Shown: positions 9,652 to 19,354 of the stretch, piece by piece | Position numbering within the stretch: position 1 is the stretch's first letter | Layout: each line of letters starts with the position of its first letter | Assembly (NCBI GenBank): GCA_002699585.1 | Contig: PABP01000009.1 | Span: forward strand, 545,750-609,749 | Length of the DNA: 64,000 bases | Direction of reading: 5' to 3' | Source: Anaerolineaceae bacterium | Lineage (GTDB): Bacteria; Chloroflexota; Anaerolineae; Aggregatilineales; Phototrophicaceae | The notes under the pieces: model-generated | What the model was told of the DNA's origin: nothing | The model's input: the letters and a program-made list of their open reading frames with translations, nothing else | Database searches by the model: none | Program-made: the position numbers and the translations under genes

Positions 9652-10302
9652 TTGTCTACTTGGATGGTTGTTGAAGACGAACCGGATATTTATGAAGTTC
9701 TGCTTGCCATGTTTGAAATGTGGGGCATTGAAGGCGTTGCCTTTGTCGATGGCGAAGAAGCTGTCGCCTGGATTGAAGACGTAGATAATGGCCGCTTCAA
9801 AGGCGAACTGCCGGAATTAGCCTTGCTCGATATTCGCTTACCGGGCGAAATCAACGGCATTGAAGTCGGTCGCCGCCTGCGTGAAAGCAAAATCCTCGGC
9901 AAAATCGCTATTGTCCTGACAACTGGCTATGCTATGGAAGCCGAAAATAAAGAAGAGGCGATGAAAGTCACCCAGGCCGATCTATGGTTGCCCAAGCCAC
10001 TGCCCAAATTCAACGAGCTACAGGGCACGCTGGAATCCGTGATTGCCAAGCGTCGCCAGCAGAACGCCAAAGCCGTTTTTGTTACCCAGACTGCTGCGGA
10101 AGAAGAAACGGACGATAGCGAAACCATTCCATCGCGCAGTTCTGCTCTCAAAACTTCGTCGAACAACGCCAAGGCATCCACATCCAAGACGGATAAGCTG
10201 AAGCAGACTTCGAAGCAGACCTCTTCCGATAAGAAAAACAAAAACGCTAATAAGAAGAATAACTTGCCCAGCGAAAGTGATACATCGGTATCCAAATCGT
10301 AA
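9652..10302 (+). CDS. Response regulator receiver with Lys/Ser-rich tail
   Basis: A 216-residue protein with an N-terminal receiver domain (about residues 1-130) and a low-complexity basic tail rich in Lys, Ser, Thr and Asn. VVEDEPD supplies the acidic pocket, LLDIRLPG the phospho-acceptor Asp, LTTGY the Thr and LPKPLPKF the Lys. The first residues MSTWMVVEDEPD mirror those of the divergent regulator ending at 8760, so the two are probably paralogues. The start is a TTG at 9652 with an AAAGG about ten bases upstream; the ATG four codons later is an alternative. No known output domain is visible; the tail may bind nucleic acid or simply be disordered. Confidence 0.85.
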   Translation: MSTWMVVEDEPDIYEVLLAMFEMWGIEGVAFVDGEEAVAWIEDVDNGRFKGELPELALLDIRLPGEINGIEVGRRLRESKILGKIAIVLTTGYAMEAENKEEAMKVTQADLWLPKPLPKFNELQGTLESVIAKRRQQNAKAVFVTQTAAEEETDDSETIPSRSSALKTSSNNAKASTSKTDKLKQTSKQTSSDKKNKNANKKNNLPSESDTSVSKS

Positions 10303-10362
10303 GCGGATGTGGTACTCTCTAATTCACTATTAGCGTCACGACCGTACCCAAAGGCATGATCG

Positions 10363-11103
10363 ATGCGCAATGTCGTACCACGTCGGGCATTGGCACGGCG
10401 TTCACGTTCCTTTTTGACCTATGCATTTTTTCTGGCCCTCTTCGGCATTTTGATGCTGGTGATTGGTGTGGGCCTGTTTATCGTTCCCCTGGTCGTTACC
10501 AGCAACCCTAACTATGCTCTCTATGATCTGGCACGACAGGTATTAATCGCTGTTGGTGTCCTGTTTATCCTGCTGGCGATTGGCCTGGGTATCCGTGCTG
10601 TGACGTGGCGCACGGATAACGCCCTTGCGGAAAGCACGGGCGAGGCCCTGGCGGATTTCCTCGACGATGACTATTTGTTTGTACGCAACGTCAGCCGGAG
10701 GGCGCTCGGCTATATTGATGCCGTCCTGATTGGTCCTCCCGGTGCATTGATCTTCCGTATCGTCGATAAAGATGGCGTCTATTACAACCAGGGCCGTCAG
10801 TGGATGCAGCAGCGCGACAAAGGCGAATGGTTGCCTCTGCGCTGGAACCCCTCGGAAGAAGCTGTCGATGATGTGAAGAAGTTCCGACAGTTCCTTAAAC
10901 GTCACGACCTCGACTATATTCAAGTATGGGCCGTGGTTGTCTTCACCAAGTCGCCTCCGGCTGTACAGGTCACAACGGACGATCCAATGGTCGAAGTCAG
11001 CTATGTCGATGAATTGTCCTTTAAGCTCAGCGATACCTACTTCGCCAAAGATCGCGTTGAAGACCAGGATTTGGTGACTTTGGCTCGCTTGCTGGTGAAT
11101 TAA
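10363..11103 (+). CDS. NERD-domain membrane protein
   Basis: 246 residues. A basic N-terminus is followed by two membrane segments (about residues 18-45 and 61-82) and a soluble C-terminal domain resembling NERD (nuclease-related domain). The segment IDAVLIGPPGALIFRIVDKDGVYY near residue 118 corresponds to the NERD core, in which an acidic residue precedes a hydrophobic strand. It is the first gene of a plus-strand run and ends eight bases before the AddB-like gene, so the two are probably co-transcribed. Family membership is fairly clear; nuclease activity is not demonstrated by motifs I can verify. Confidence 0.7.
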   Translation: MRNVVPRRALARRSRSFLTYAFFLALFGILMLVIGVGLFIVPLVVTSNPNYALYDLARQVLIAVGVLFILLAIGLGIRAVTWRTDNALAESTGEALADFLDDDYLFVRNVSRRALGYIDAVLIGPPGALIFRIVDKDGVYYNQGRQWMQQRDKGEWLPLRWNPSEEAVDDVKKFRQFLKRHDLDYIQVWAVVVFTKSPPAVQVTTDDPMVEVSYVDELSFKLSDTYFAKDRVEDQDLVTLARLLVN

Positions 11104-11110
11104 TCGCCCC

Positions 11111-14100
11111 ATGACCACGACTGTGATCCAGGCGCAGATGGGTGGCGGCAAAACAGCCGCCGCTTTGCAGCGTTTACAGAATGTGATGACTTCCGGCACA
11201 TCCCGCATGCCGCGTGTCTGGGTATTGCTCGCCAGCCGCCGCCAGGAATTCGCCTTCCGTGAGCGCATGATTGCCGAGCTATCGCCAACGAATGCCGCTT
11301 TCTTCAATGTGGAATTTTTCAATTTCTACCAGCTCAATAACCGCCTGCTGAACCTGGCAGGGCAGCCGCCGTTCCGCATTAATGAAGCTGCTCGTATGGC
11401 GATTTTGCGGCGTGTCGTGGATGATTTGGTGCAGCAGAGTGATTTACGCATTTATGACCGCATCGCGACTACCGCCGGGTTTTTACGGGCGATTGCATCT
11501 CTGATTGATGAACTCAAGCAAAATCGCGTATTCCCGGAGCAATTTTCCCAGGCGGCCCAGACAGCTAAAGATCATGATTTGGCGCAGATCTATTCTGACT
11601 ATCAATTGGCGCTGCAAAGGCATCATCTGGCTGACCGCGAAGGCGAGGCATGGCTGGCCTTAGAAGCGGTTGAAAATGACCCTGAGCTGGTCAGCGATCT
11701 CGACCTGCTGCTGGTTGATGGCTACGATCAGTTTACGCCTGTACAGGCGGCGCTCATTGCCGAGCTATCTTCCCAGGCAGGCCAGACAGTCATCACCCTA
11801 ACGGCCTTGCCCGCGGATGCCCACCGTATCGGGTTGCGCTTCCAACGCGCTTTTGATCGGCTCCGACAGGCGCATGAGGCCCGCGACCTATCACTTATAG
11901 CCGAAAATCTGCCGACAAGTACGCCTGTTACCCGCGCCTCTGATCTTGAACATATTTCAAAAACGTTGTTCACAGCAGATGGTGGCATTCCCGCATCAGG
12001 CGCCATTCACCTGATTGAAGCCCCAGAACCCGCTGAAGAAACGGCGGCGGTGCTGCGCTCGGTCAAGGCGTTGCTGATTCAGCAGCAATCCATACCCGAT
12101 GACATTCTGGTCGTCGTTCGTGATTGGCCGCGCTATCAGACGCATATCAGCACCTATACCGAGCTATATGATCTGCCCATCCTGCGCGATCAAGGCCATG
12201 CTTTGCTGGAAAATCCAGCTATTGGGACGCTCATGCGCCTGCTGCAATTGGCCGATGGCCCTCTTGACCCCGATCAACCGGGCAAGGGGTTCCGGCGGCG
12301 TGACCTCATCGACCTGCTGCGCTCGCCCTATGTGCGCGTCCCCGGCTTTGAGGACGATGCCGCTATTGATCTGCTCGACCGTTTTAGCCGTATTAATCAC
12401 GTCATCGGTGGCCGTGATGAGTGGACCACAGCCACCGAGCCAGAACAGGTGACGCCCTTCGACCGCGATGAAGATGGCGACGACGAGCAAATCGAGCAGG
12501 ATTTTACACAGCTTGCCCGTATTTCCGTTGATCTTGAGACGTTTTTCGACGACATAACGCCGCCTGCAAGCGGAACCATCGCCGATTATGTGGACTGGAT
12601 AGAGGGTCTCATTGGCCCGGATAGCATTTCTGATCCTGATGCTGACGAAGCCTACAAAGATGGTGACCCTGAAGAACCGGGTTTCCAGATGCTTGCCTGT
12701 ATACGCGCTAATCAGGACGCCCATACTGTCCAGCGCGATATTGCTGCCATCAATGCCTTTAAGGGCATCCTGCGCGGATTTTTGGAAACGGATGCATTGC
12801 TCTATTCGCTGGGAAGCGCACAAACTGAGCAAACCTGGGCCGCTTTCTTCGCCGATGTGCAGCTTGCGGTCAAAAATGCAGTCCTCGAACGTGGCTCAAG
12901 CAGTCGCAATGGGCGGGTGCTCATCACCAGCGCGACCGATGCCCGTGGCCTGCCGCACAAGCATGTTTTCATCCTGGGCATGGCCGAGGGTGTTTTCCCG
13001 ATGCCCGTGCATGAAGATGTCTTCTATCTGGATAGCGAACGACTGGCCCTGCGTGATCGCGGCGTTCTGCTGCAAACCAGCAGTGAAAGCAGCGACGATG
13101 ATGGCCTGTTCTACGAACTTATCAATCTGGCACAGGCAACCTTGACGCTCTCGCGTCCCACTGTCCGCGAGGGCAAAAACTGGAACCCCAGCCATCTTTG
13201 GCGGCATGTGGTCGATGCCTTTGAAGCCGATACTGTGCCGCTGACGCGCTATGGCGTTGGCGAAGTCGTCGAGCCGCAGTGGGTTGCCTCCCATGATGAA
13301 GCGCTATTGGCAGGCATCACCCATGACGAAGCTGCTAGCTTACGTGCCTTCCTGCTAAACAATCAACCGGACCTATGGGCGCACGTGATGCACGCCATCG
13401 CGGTGGAACAAGGGCGCATGTCGCGTCAGCCGCATGATGCCTATACCGGGAAAATCACCCAGCCTGACCTTGTTGCCAACGTTCAGGACCAGTTAGGCTC
13501 GACGCGGCGCTGGTCGGCTAGCCAGCTTAACGAATATGGAACCTGTGCCTTTCGTTTCTTCGCCAGCCGCCTGCTGAAATTGGAAGCGCTGGAAGAAGAG
13601 GAAGAGGGCTTGGATGCCTTGCAATTGGGGTCGCTCAACCATGCCATTCTGGAAGGTACATATCGTCAGTTGATGCGTGATGGCATCGTCATCAGCCCCG
13701 ATGAAGCCGCCCTACACGAAGCACTCGACATTTTAGAAGAAATCGCCCAGGAAAAGTTTGTAACCGCACCCAGGGACTATAATTTCCGTCCGACGGCCCG
13801 TTGGACGCAGGAGCAGCAGGTGATTCTGCGCCGCCTGCGCCTGATGATCCAGCTTGATTTCAGCGAAAAAGCGCCGCTGTTCAGGGGTAGCATCGAGCGT
13901 ATGCCCTATGAAATGGAACTGCGCTTTGGCTTCCACGATACCGAAACGGTGACTATCCCCGTCGATGAAAACGAGTCGATCTATGTGCGCGGCGCAATTG
14001 ATCGCATCGACCGCATCGGCGACAAGCTGTATGTCATTGACTACAAAACGGGGTCAAAAGGCATCTCCACAACCGAAATGGAAGCAGGCCGCAACTTCCA

Positions 14101-14413
14101 GATGATGCTCTATCTATTGGCGCTGGATGCCATCCTCAAGCAGCGTGGCATTGAGGATTTACAGGTCGGCGGCGGCGTTTTCTGGCATATTCGCAACCAG
14201 AAGCCGAGCGGCAGTCTGGACATCGATGCAACGGTCATTGACCAGCCGGAGATCGCCAGCGCACAGCATCATTTGGTACGGCATCTATACAACGCCCGTC
14301 AGGCCGATTTCCGCGTAAAGCCATCTAAGCCGGAAAAGGGTCGCTGCACCAGCTACTGTGACTATTATCAGCTTTGCCGTTTGTCGGTCATCAACCAGCA
14401 TAAATACGATTAG
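11111..14413 (+). CDS. addB: AddB/RexB-like helicase-nuclease subunit
   Basis: An 1100-residue protein that with AddA should process double-strand DNA ends for homologous recombination. A Walker A-like AQMGGGKTAAA lies at residues 8-18. The C-terminal PD-(D/E)XK nuclease has GAIDRIDRIG, then VIDYKTG and FQMMLYLLAL (QxxxY). An iron-sulfur cluster is suggested by a Cys in YGTCAFRFF before the nuclease and three Cys in GRCTSYCDYYQLC at the end, the AddB arrangement. It starts with ATG seven bases after the NERD gene and is followed nine bases later by the AddA-like gene. The symbol is assigned by architecture and neighbour. Confidence 0.88.
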   Translation: MTTTVIQAQMGGGKTAAALQRLQNVMTSGTSRMPRVWVLLASRRQEFAFRERMIAELSPTNAAFFNVEFFNFYQLNNRLLNLAGQPPFRINEAARMAILRRVVDDLVQQSDLRIYDRIATTAGFLRAIASLIDELKQNRVFPEQFSQAAQTAKDHDLAQIYSDYQLALQRHHLADREGEAWLALEAVENDPELVSDLDLLLVDGYDQFTPVQAALIAELSSQAGQTVITLTALPADAHRIGLRFQRAFDRLRQAHEARDLSLIAENLPTSTPVTRASDLEHISKTLFTADGGIPASGAIHLIEAPEPAEETAAVLRSVKALLIQQQSIPDDILVVVRDWPRYQTHISTYTELYDLPILRDQGHALLENPAIGTLMRLLQLADGPLDPDQPGKGFRRRDLIDLLRSPYVRVPGFEDDAAIDLLDRFSRINHVIGGRDEWTTATEPEQVTPFDRDEDGDDEQIEQDFTQLARISVDLETFFDDITPPASGTIADYVDWIEGLIGPDSISDPDADEAYKDGDPEEPGFQMLACIRANQDAHTVQRDIAAINAFKGILRGFLETDALLYSLGSAQTEQTWAAFFADVQLAVKNAVLERGSSSRNGRVLITSATDARGLPHKHVFILGMAEGVFPMPVHEDVFYLDSERLALRDRGVLLQTSSESSDDDGLFYELINLAQATLTLSRPTVREGKNWNPSHLWRHVVDAFEADTVPLTRYGVGEVVEPQWVASHDEALLAGITHDEAASLRAFLLNNQPDLWAHVMHAIAVEQGRMSRQPHDAYTGKITQPDLVANVQDQLGSTRRWSASQLNEYGTCAFRFFASRLLKLEALEEEEEGLDALQLGSLNHAILEGTYRQLMRDGIVISPDEAALHEALDILEEIAQEKFVTAPRDYNFRPTARWTQEQQVILRRLRLMIQLDFSEKAPLFRGSIERMPYEMELRFGFHDTETVTIPVDENESIYVRGAIDRIDRIGDKLYVIDYKTGSKGISTTEMEAGRNFQMMLYLLALDAILKQRGIEDLQVGGGVFWHIRNQKPSGSLDIDATVIDQPEIASAQHHLVRHLYNARQADFRVKPSKPEKGRCTSYCDYYQLCRLSVINQHKYD

Positions 14414-14422
14414 GGGGACGCC

Positions 14423-17400
14423 ATGCAGTTCACACCAGAGCAAGCGGCAGCCGTCCATACCCATGACAAAAACCTGATCGTCGTCGCTGGGGCCGGGTCG
14501 GGTAAGACGCGCGTCCTGGTCGAGCGCTACTTAGCTATGCTGGATGCCAATGCAGATTGGCCGCTGTCGGCGCTGGTGGCGATTACCTTCACCAAAGAAG
14601 CTGCCCAGGAGATGACCAACCGCGTCCGTGAACGGCTGGAACAGCGCTTACATGATGTTGAATTATCCGCAAAACTGCGCTGGCAAAGTCTGCTCGCCCA
14701 GATGGATAGCGCCCGTATCAGCACGATTCACAGCCTGTGCGGTGATATTCTGCGGGCCAATGCCGCCGAAGCAGGCCTCGACCCTGGCTTTGAAGTCATG
14801 GACGAAACCCAGTCGGCCATGTTGCTGGAGCGTGTCATCAGCGACATGCTTGACGACATCGCTCGTTATGACCCCAATGGCTTGCTGCACCTGTTCACGC
14901 GCTATGACGAACGTGCCATCCGTGACATCGTGCGTGATATGGGCCTGCTCGCACAGGATTTTTCCCTGGCCGATGCTGACCCAGCGGATTTGGTGGCCAC
15001 CTGGCAGCAGCAATGGTCCGATGACTGCCATTTAGCGGCAAAATCCGCTTGCGACCTGATTGACGCTCATTATCACGAGCCGCCCGACACCACCGATAAG
15101 CTATCCGCACACTGGCTAACAGTAGCTACATCCCGTGATACGCTCGAAGAAGCTACTGACGGTGAGGCTATTTACAACGCCATCACCCAATTGACGACCG
15201 TTAAGCTCAATGTCGGCTCCAAAAAAGCGTGGGGTGACGGCATCGCCGATGTCAAAGCTGACCTGCGCACCATACGCGAACTCGCTGAGGAACAGGTCAA
15301 AACCTTAGGCGAGCCACCGACATCGGCTAGCGATTATGATGCGGCCCAGCTCATCATCCTGTGGGCCAAACTGCTGCGCCGTGTCGCTGAGGGCTATACC
15401 CGTGCCAAGCGCAGCGCGGGCGCACTCGATTTCAGCGACTTAGAAGTGCTAACGGCCCGTTTGCTGTCGAATTTCCCGGCAGTACGGGATCGTTACTGCA
15501 CAAATGAGTTCCGGCATGTGCTGGTCGATGAATTTCAGGATACTAATCAGGCCCAATGGGACATCGTGCAAGCCCTGACCGATTTGGAGCAGGGCGGCAG
15601 TTTGTTCGTGGTTGGCGACCCCAAGCAGAGCATTTATGGTTTCCGTGGCGCCGATGTCAGCGTATTCAACCATGTTAAACAACAAATCAGCAACCGCGAC
15701 TGTGGCCAGCAGATCGCGCTGTCTCAGTCGTTTCGTACCCATCATCTGCTGGTGCAGACCTTCAACACGCTCTTTGATCACATCCTGACTGCCGAAGCGG
15801 ATAGCCCCGTACACGCTTATCAGGTTGCTTTCGACGCGCCGATGACGACCTTCCGGCAGGAGTCGCCGGAGCAGCCCGCCCTGGAACTGCTGCTCCTGAA
15901 CGATCAAGCGCCAGAGGATTATCAGCGCGGCAAGAGGGTGCTTGCGGATGATCGCCGCCAGTGGGAAGCCTACGAAATCGGCCAGCGTTTGCAAAATATG
16001 GTCGAGCAGGCAACCCTGGTATTTGACAAATCGACCAGCGAGCAGCGCCCCATTCGCTATGGCGATATGGCCATCCTCATGCGCTCACTGACCAGCATCA
16101 CCACCTATGAAGACGTCTTTAAGGTGCTCGGCATTCCCTATGTGACGCTGGCCGGACGCGGTTACTATGCGCGTCAGGAAGTCTGGGACGTGCTCAATCT
16201 GCTGCGTGCGCTGCACAACCCGGCGGATAGCCTGTCGCTGGCATCTGCCTTGCGCTCACCGCTATTTGGCTTTAGCGATGATTTGCTGTTGACCCTGCGC
16301 CGTCTCAAATCCGACCCTGACGATTATCATCCCATGCGCCTGTGGGATGCAGTCATGTTAGCGGTTCAGGATGCGAGCATCGCCCCCCTGGATGCTGAAT
16401 CAAGGCGTGTGGTCACATTTGCTGAGCGCGTCCTGCTGGAGTTGCATGCGTTGGCGGGTCGTGTCACCATCGCCGAATTGATCCGGTTGGCGCTGGCCCG
16501 GACAGGGTATCTGGCGGTGTTGCAAGCCTTGAAGCCCGACGGTGTGCGTCGTCGGCGCAATGTGGAAAAACTGCTCAGTATTGCCGAAGCCAGCGGTATC
16601 GTCGCTCTCAGCGAATTTACCGTCTACATGGATGACCTCAGCGACCGGGATCTGCGCGAAGGTGAGGCTCTGCTTGATGCCAGCGATGCCGTGCGCCTCA
16701 TGTCGATCCACAAGAGCAAGGGCCTGGAATTCCCGGTGGTGGTACTGGCCGATGCTGGTGACGGTAGTGGCAATTTTGGCGGCGGTATCGTTACCTACGA
16801 CCGCGATCTGGGCCTGTCCTGCAAATTCCGCGATGAAAACGACGAGGACATCAAACCCTATCCCTATCGCAAAGCCGAAAATCTGCAAAAAGGGCGTGAT
16901 GATGCTGAAAGTCGCCGTTTGCTGTACGTGGCAGCTACCCGCGCCCAGGATTATTTGATCGTTAGCGGCAGCACCAGCATCAAAGAAGATGGTAGCTTGC
17001 GATCCAGGCATTGGCTGGGTTGGCTGCTGGATGCCTTGCAAATCACGGAACAAACCGAATCGCAATCGCTGGTCTGGCCTGTGCCCGATGCACCTGAATG
17101 CACCGTCCGTGTGACGACCTGCCAGTATGACACGCAGCTATCAGATCGGTTGATGGGTGGGGATGAAGCCGATGGACCACTCTCAGCGGCAGGCGACCCA
17201 CAGATGCCGCCGCTTTTACAAGCAGTTCCACAACGTCCCGATGCCATCCTGATGCACATGGCTGCGTCCCAACTAGAGAATGTGCTCGGCTCCGTGCGTG
17301 ATTCTCGCCATGACTTCTATAAGACGAATTTGCTATCAGAAGCTGCCGATGTCGCCCCTGCGCCTGTTCGCCGAGTAGCCCGTTCACGGTTACCGCGCGT

Positions 17401-17974
17401 GACGCGTCGTATCATCGGCCTGATTGTGCATGAAGCGCTGCGCTACTGGCGTATGCCGGATAACACGCTCGATATAGATGCTGTTTTACGCAGTTATGCT
17501 TGGCAGCAGGGCGTGACCGATCCGCAATTGATCGACCTGGCTGTTCAGGATGCGCGCCAACTGCTCGACCGTTTTATGCGCAGTGAACTCTACCAATGGT
17601 TAGCAGACGCCAAAGCAGCAGGGTTGCCCGTTTATCATGAACTGCCCTTCATCTACCAACTGAATGGTCGCTTGATACACGGCATGGTCGATCTGGTCTT
17701 CCAGCGGAGCGATGGCGTCTGGTGTATCGTGGATTACAAGACCAGCTATGTAGATGGCGCACCCCAGCCGGATGCTTTCCGGCGACATGCGGCGACTCAT
17801 TATCACTTGCAGATGGGTGCCTATGCGCAGGCGCTGGCGGGTCAGTTGGCCACCGATATACCGGAGGTGTATGTGCATTATGTGCGCTATGTCCACAGCG
17901 TCCACATCCCTCAGGAAGATTGGCGCGATACCCTCAGCGATCTGGAAACCATGATCCAGTCTTTGCTCGACTGA
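14423..17974 (+). CDS. addA: AddA-like UvrD-type helicase/exonuclease
   Basis: An 1183-residue SF1A helicase fused to a RecB-family nuclease. Helicase motifs in order are GAGSGKT (Walker A, near residue 24), AITFTKEAA (Ia), VDEFQDT (II), VGDPKQSIYGFRGAD (III), SIHKSKGLEFPVV (V) and YVAATRAQDYLIV (VI). The C-terminal nuclease carries HEALRYW, GMVDLVF, VDYKTS and LQMGAYAQAL. The overall layout and its place behind the AddB-like gene support a two-subunit AddAB enzyme rather than RecBCD. The ATG at 14423 has a GGGGGA ribosome site. Confidence 0.92.
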   Translation: MQFTPEQAAAVHTHDKNLIVVAGAGSGKTRVLVERYLAMLDANADWPLSALVAITFTKEAAQEMTNRVRERLEQRLHDVELSAKLRWQSLLAQMDSARISTIHSLCGDILRANAAEAGLDPGFEVMDETQSAMLLERVISDMLDDIARYDPNGLLHLFTRYDERAIRDIVRDMGLLAQDFSLADADPADLVATWQQQWSDDCHLAAKSACDLIDAHYHEPPDTTDKLSAHWLTVATSRDTLEEATDGEAIYNAITQLTTVKLNVGSKKAWGDGIADVKADLRTIRELAEEQVKTLGEPPTSASDYDAAQLIILWAKLLRRVAEGYTRAKRSAGALDFSDLEVLTARLLSNFPAVRDRYCTNEFRHVLVDEFQDTNQAQWDIVQALTDLEQGGSLFVVGDPKQSIYGFRGADVSVFNHVKQQISNRDCGQQIALSQSFRTHHLLVQTFNTLFDHILTAEADSPVHAYQVAFDAPMTTFRQESPEQPALELLLLNDQAPEDYQRGKRVLADDRRQWEAYEIGQRLQNMVEQATLVFDKSTSEQRPIRYGDMAILMRSLTSITTYEDVFKVLGIPYVTLAGRGYYARQEVWDVLNLLRALHNPADSLSLASALRSPLFGFSDDLLLTLRRLKSDPDDYHPMRLWDAVMLAVQDASIAPLDAESRRVVTFAERVLLELHALAGRVTIAELIRLALARTGYLAVLQALKPDGVRRRRNVEKLLSIAEASGIVALSEFTVYMDDLSDRDLREGEALLDASDAVRLMSIHKSKGLEFPVVVLADAGDGSGNFGGGIVTYDRDLGLSCKFRDENDEDIKPYPYRKAENLQKGRDDAESRRLLYVAATRAQDYLIVSGSTSIKEDGSLRSRHWLGWLLDALQITEQTESQSLVWPVPDAPECTVRVTTCQYDTQLSDRLMGGDEADGPLSAAGDPQMPPLLQAVPQRPDAILMHMAASQLENVLGSVRDSRHDFYKTNLLSEAADVAPAPVRRVARSRLPRVTRRIIGLIVHEALRYWRMPDNTLDIDAVLRSYAWQQGVTDPQLIDLAVQDARQLLDRFMRSELYQWLADAKAAGLPVYHELPFIYQLNGRLIHGMVDLVFQRSDGVWCIVDYKTSYVDGAPQPDAFRRHAATHYHLQMGAYAQALAGQLATDIPEVYVHYVRYVHSVHIPQEDWRDTLSDLETMIQSLLD

Positions 17975-17980
17975 CGCCCC

Positions 17981-18949
17981 ATGCTCAAGCGGATTTTTGG
18001 CCCATTGCCGCCGGGGCTCCAGCCCCAGCACCCTGTCCTGCGTTATGCGCTTCAGCCCTACGCGTCGGATGTCTCCCGCTGGGGACGGTTTTTGCGCATC
18101 GCCACTACAGTTGTCGTTTTATCCGCGCTGGTGATCCTCGGCTATACGGTCGCCAACCATGTCATGAACAACCCGCCTGCCGGGTTACACCTCGCCGAAG
18201 TGGCCTTCCGCATCGTGTACCTACCTCTGGTGAGCCTACAGGCCATTTCCTGGATACTGGCGCTCTCGATGAGCGTCAGCCTGCTGGACGACCAACGTCG
18301 TCGCCGCACCTGGGACAGCCTACGAGCGACATCCGATGGGGCGGGGCTGGCGGTCCAGGCTGGGTGGTTGAGCGTGTTGTATCGGCTGCGTGGCTTGCTG
18401 GTCGTGATAACGGCCGCGCGGTTAATTTTGCTGCTGGGTGTGTTCTATCGGCTAGCTTCGCATCGCGGCCAATACCTGGACTACCTCATGGCAACTGTTC
18501 AGCCGGACGTGCCACTGATCATCGCTTTGCTCTTGTTGGTCTTGCTGCTGACGGCGATCTTTATGTTGCCTTTTGTGCTGGTTGGCTTGGCAGCGGCCCT
18601 CGGTTTATGGCTGTCAGCCATCTTCAAGCAGCGGGCTGTAACCGGAATATTCCAATTTCTCCTGATCGCTGCGTATGTGGCTTTAGCATTGGGCTTGTTC
18701 TTAATTGTGCAGGGGCAAACCGCCGCGGACTGGCTCCCGCTACAGCGCTTTGGCCTACAGATAGGCTTTTCACTGGTATCTGATTGGGGCATCTCGTGGT
18801 TTGACCTGGGCCGCGGAGGGGATTTTTGGGCGCAGGTGCCTTACAGTGTGCTGATTGGCCCTGTCGTACTGCTGATCATGCTAGCTATAGCAGGGCTAAT
18901 TGACCGCTTGCTGAAAGCGGCCATTCACCACGCGGAAATCACAGATTGA
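17981..18949 (+). CDS. Polytopic membrane protein, ABC-2 permease-like
   Basis: 322 residues with about six hydrophobic segments (roughly residues 40-62, 75-100, 135-158, 178-215, 224-245 and 285-310). A cytoplasmic stretch with DDQRRRRTWDSLRATSDGAG after the second segment resembles the loop of ABC-2-type permeases, in which an acidic/basic cluster precedes a Leu-rich coupling helix. No ATPase is adjacent, so a transport role is only a suggestion. It begins six bases after addA and may share its transcript, though a functional link to DNA repair is not apparent. Confidence 0.65.
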   Translation: MLKRIFGPLPPGLQPQHPVLRYALQPYASDVSRWGRFLRIATTVVVLSALVILGYTVANHVMNNPPAGLHLAEVAFRIVYLPLVSLQAISWILALSMSVSLLDDQRRRRTWDSLRATSDGAGLAVQAGWLSVLYRLRGLLVVITAARLILLLGVFYRLASHRGQYLDYLMATVQPDVPLIIALLLLVLLLTAIFMLPFVLVGLAAALGLWLSAIFKQRAVTGIFQFLLIAAYVALALGLFLIVQGQTAADWLPLQRFGLQIGFSLVSDWGISWFDLGRGGDFWAQVPYSVLIGPVVLLIMLAIAGLIDRLLKAAIHHAEITD

Positions 18950-18970
18950 AGGTTACAGCGATGCGGCTTT

Positions 18971-19354
18971 TTATAGTGCAGCCGATGAAATGATGAATTC
19001 GGCGGTGGCGGTATTGCTAGCCAGGGCCACATTATGCACGTTACAGATGCGTAGCAGCGTCTGAATATCCGGGTCGTGGGGGTGCTTGCCCAGCGGGTCG
19101 ATCAGGAAGAAGACCGCTTCGATCTTGCCTTCAGCCACCATCGCCGCGATCTGGGCATCGCCGCCTTTAGGGCCGGAGAGCATGCAGGTTACAGGCAGTC
19201 CCGTTTTCTCTCGGATGAGTGTGCCGGTGGTATTGGTCGCAATTAAATCGTAGCGTGCCAATACATCCCGATGGTCCATCGCAAAGGCGATCATATCGGC
19301 CTTTTTGCCATCGTGGGAAATTAATGCCAGTGTTTTGCGTATCTCGTCCGTCAT
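18971..19354 (-). CDS. mgsA: Methylglyoxal synthase
   Basis: Converts dihydroxyacetone phosphate to methylglyoxal and phosphate, a bypass of lower glycolysis under sugar-phosphate stress. The 127-residue size is typical. ALISHDGKK near the N-terminus, ATNTTGTLI, and SGPKGGDAQI with the catalytic Asp are intact, as is FFLIDPLGKHPHDPDI. The start ATG overlaps the stop of the upstream glycosyltransferase (ATGA), so translation is coupled. Confidence 0.95.
   Translation of the reverse strand: MTDEIRKTLALISHDGKKADMIAFAMDHRDVLARYDLIATNTTGTLIREKTGLPVTCMLSGPKGGDAQIAAMVAEGKIEAVFFLIDPLGKHPHDPDIQTLLRICNVHNVALASNTATAEFIISSAAL

Noticed and set aside
10543-11322. 259-codon minus-strand frame opposite the NERD gene
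   Set aside because: Antisense shadow; the plus-strand gene has a clear fold, and its operon continues across it.
16400-17065. 221-codon minus-strand frame inside addA
   Set aside because: Antisense to conserved helicase motifs; no independent signals.
17722-18783. 353-codon plus-strand frame spanning the end of addA and the next gene
   Set aside because: It overlaps two real genes in another frame, has no ribosome site and reads as Arg/Ala/Pro-rich low-quality sequence typical of a shadow.
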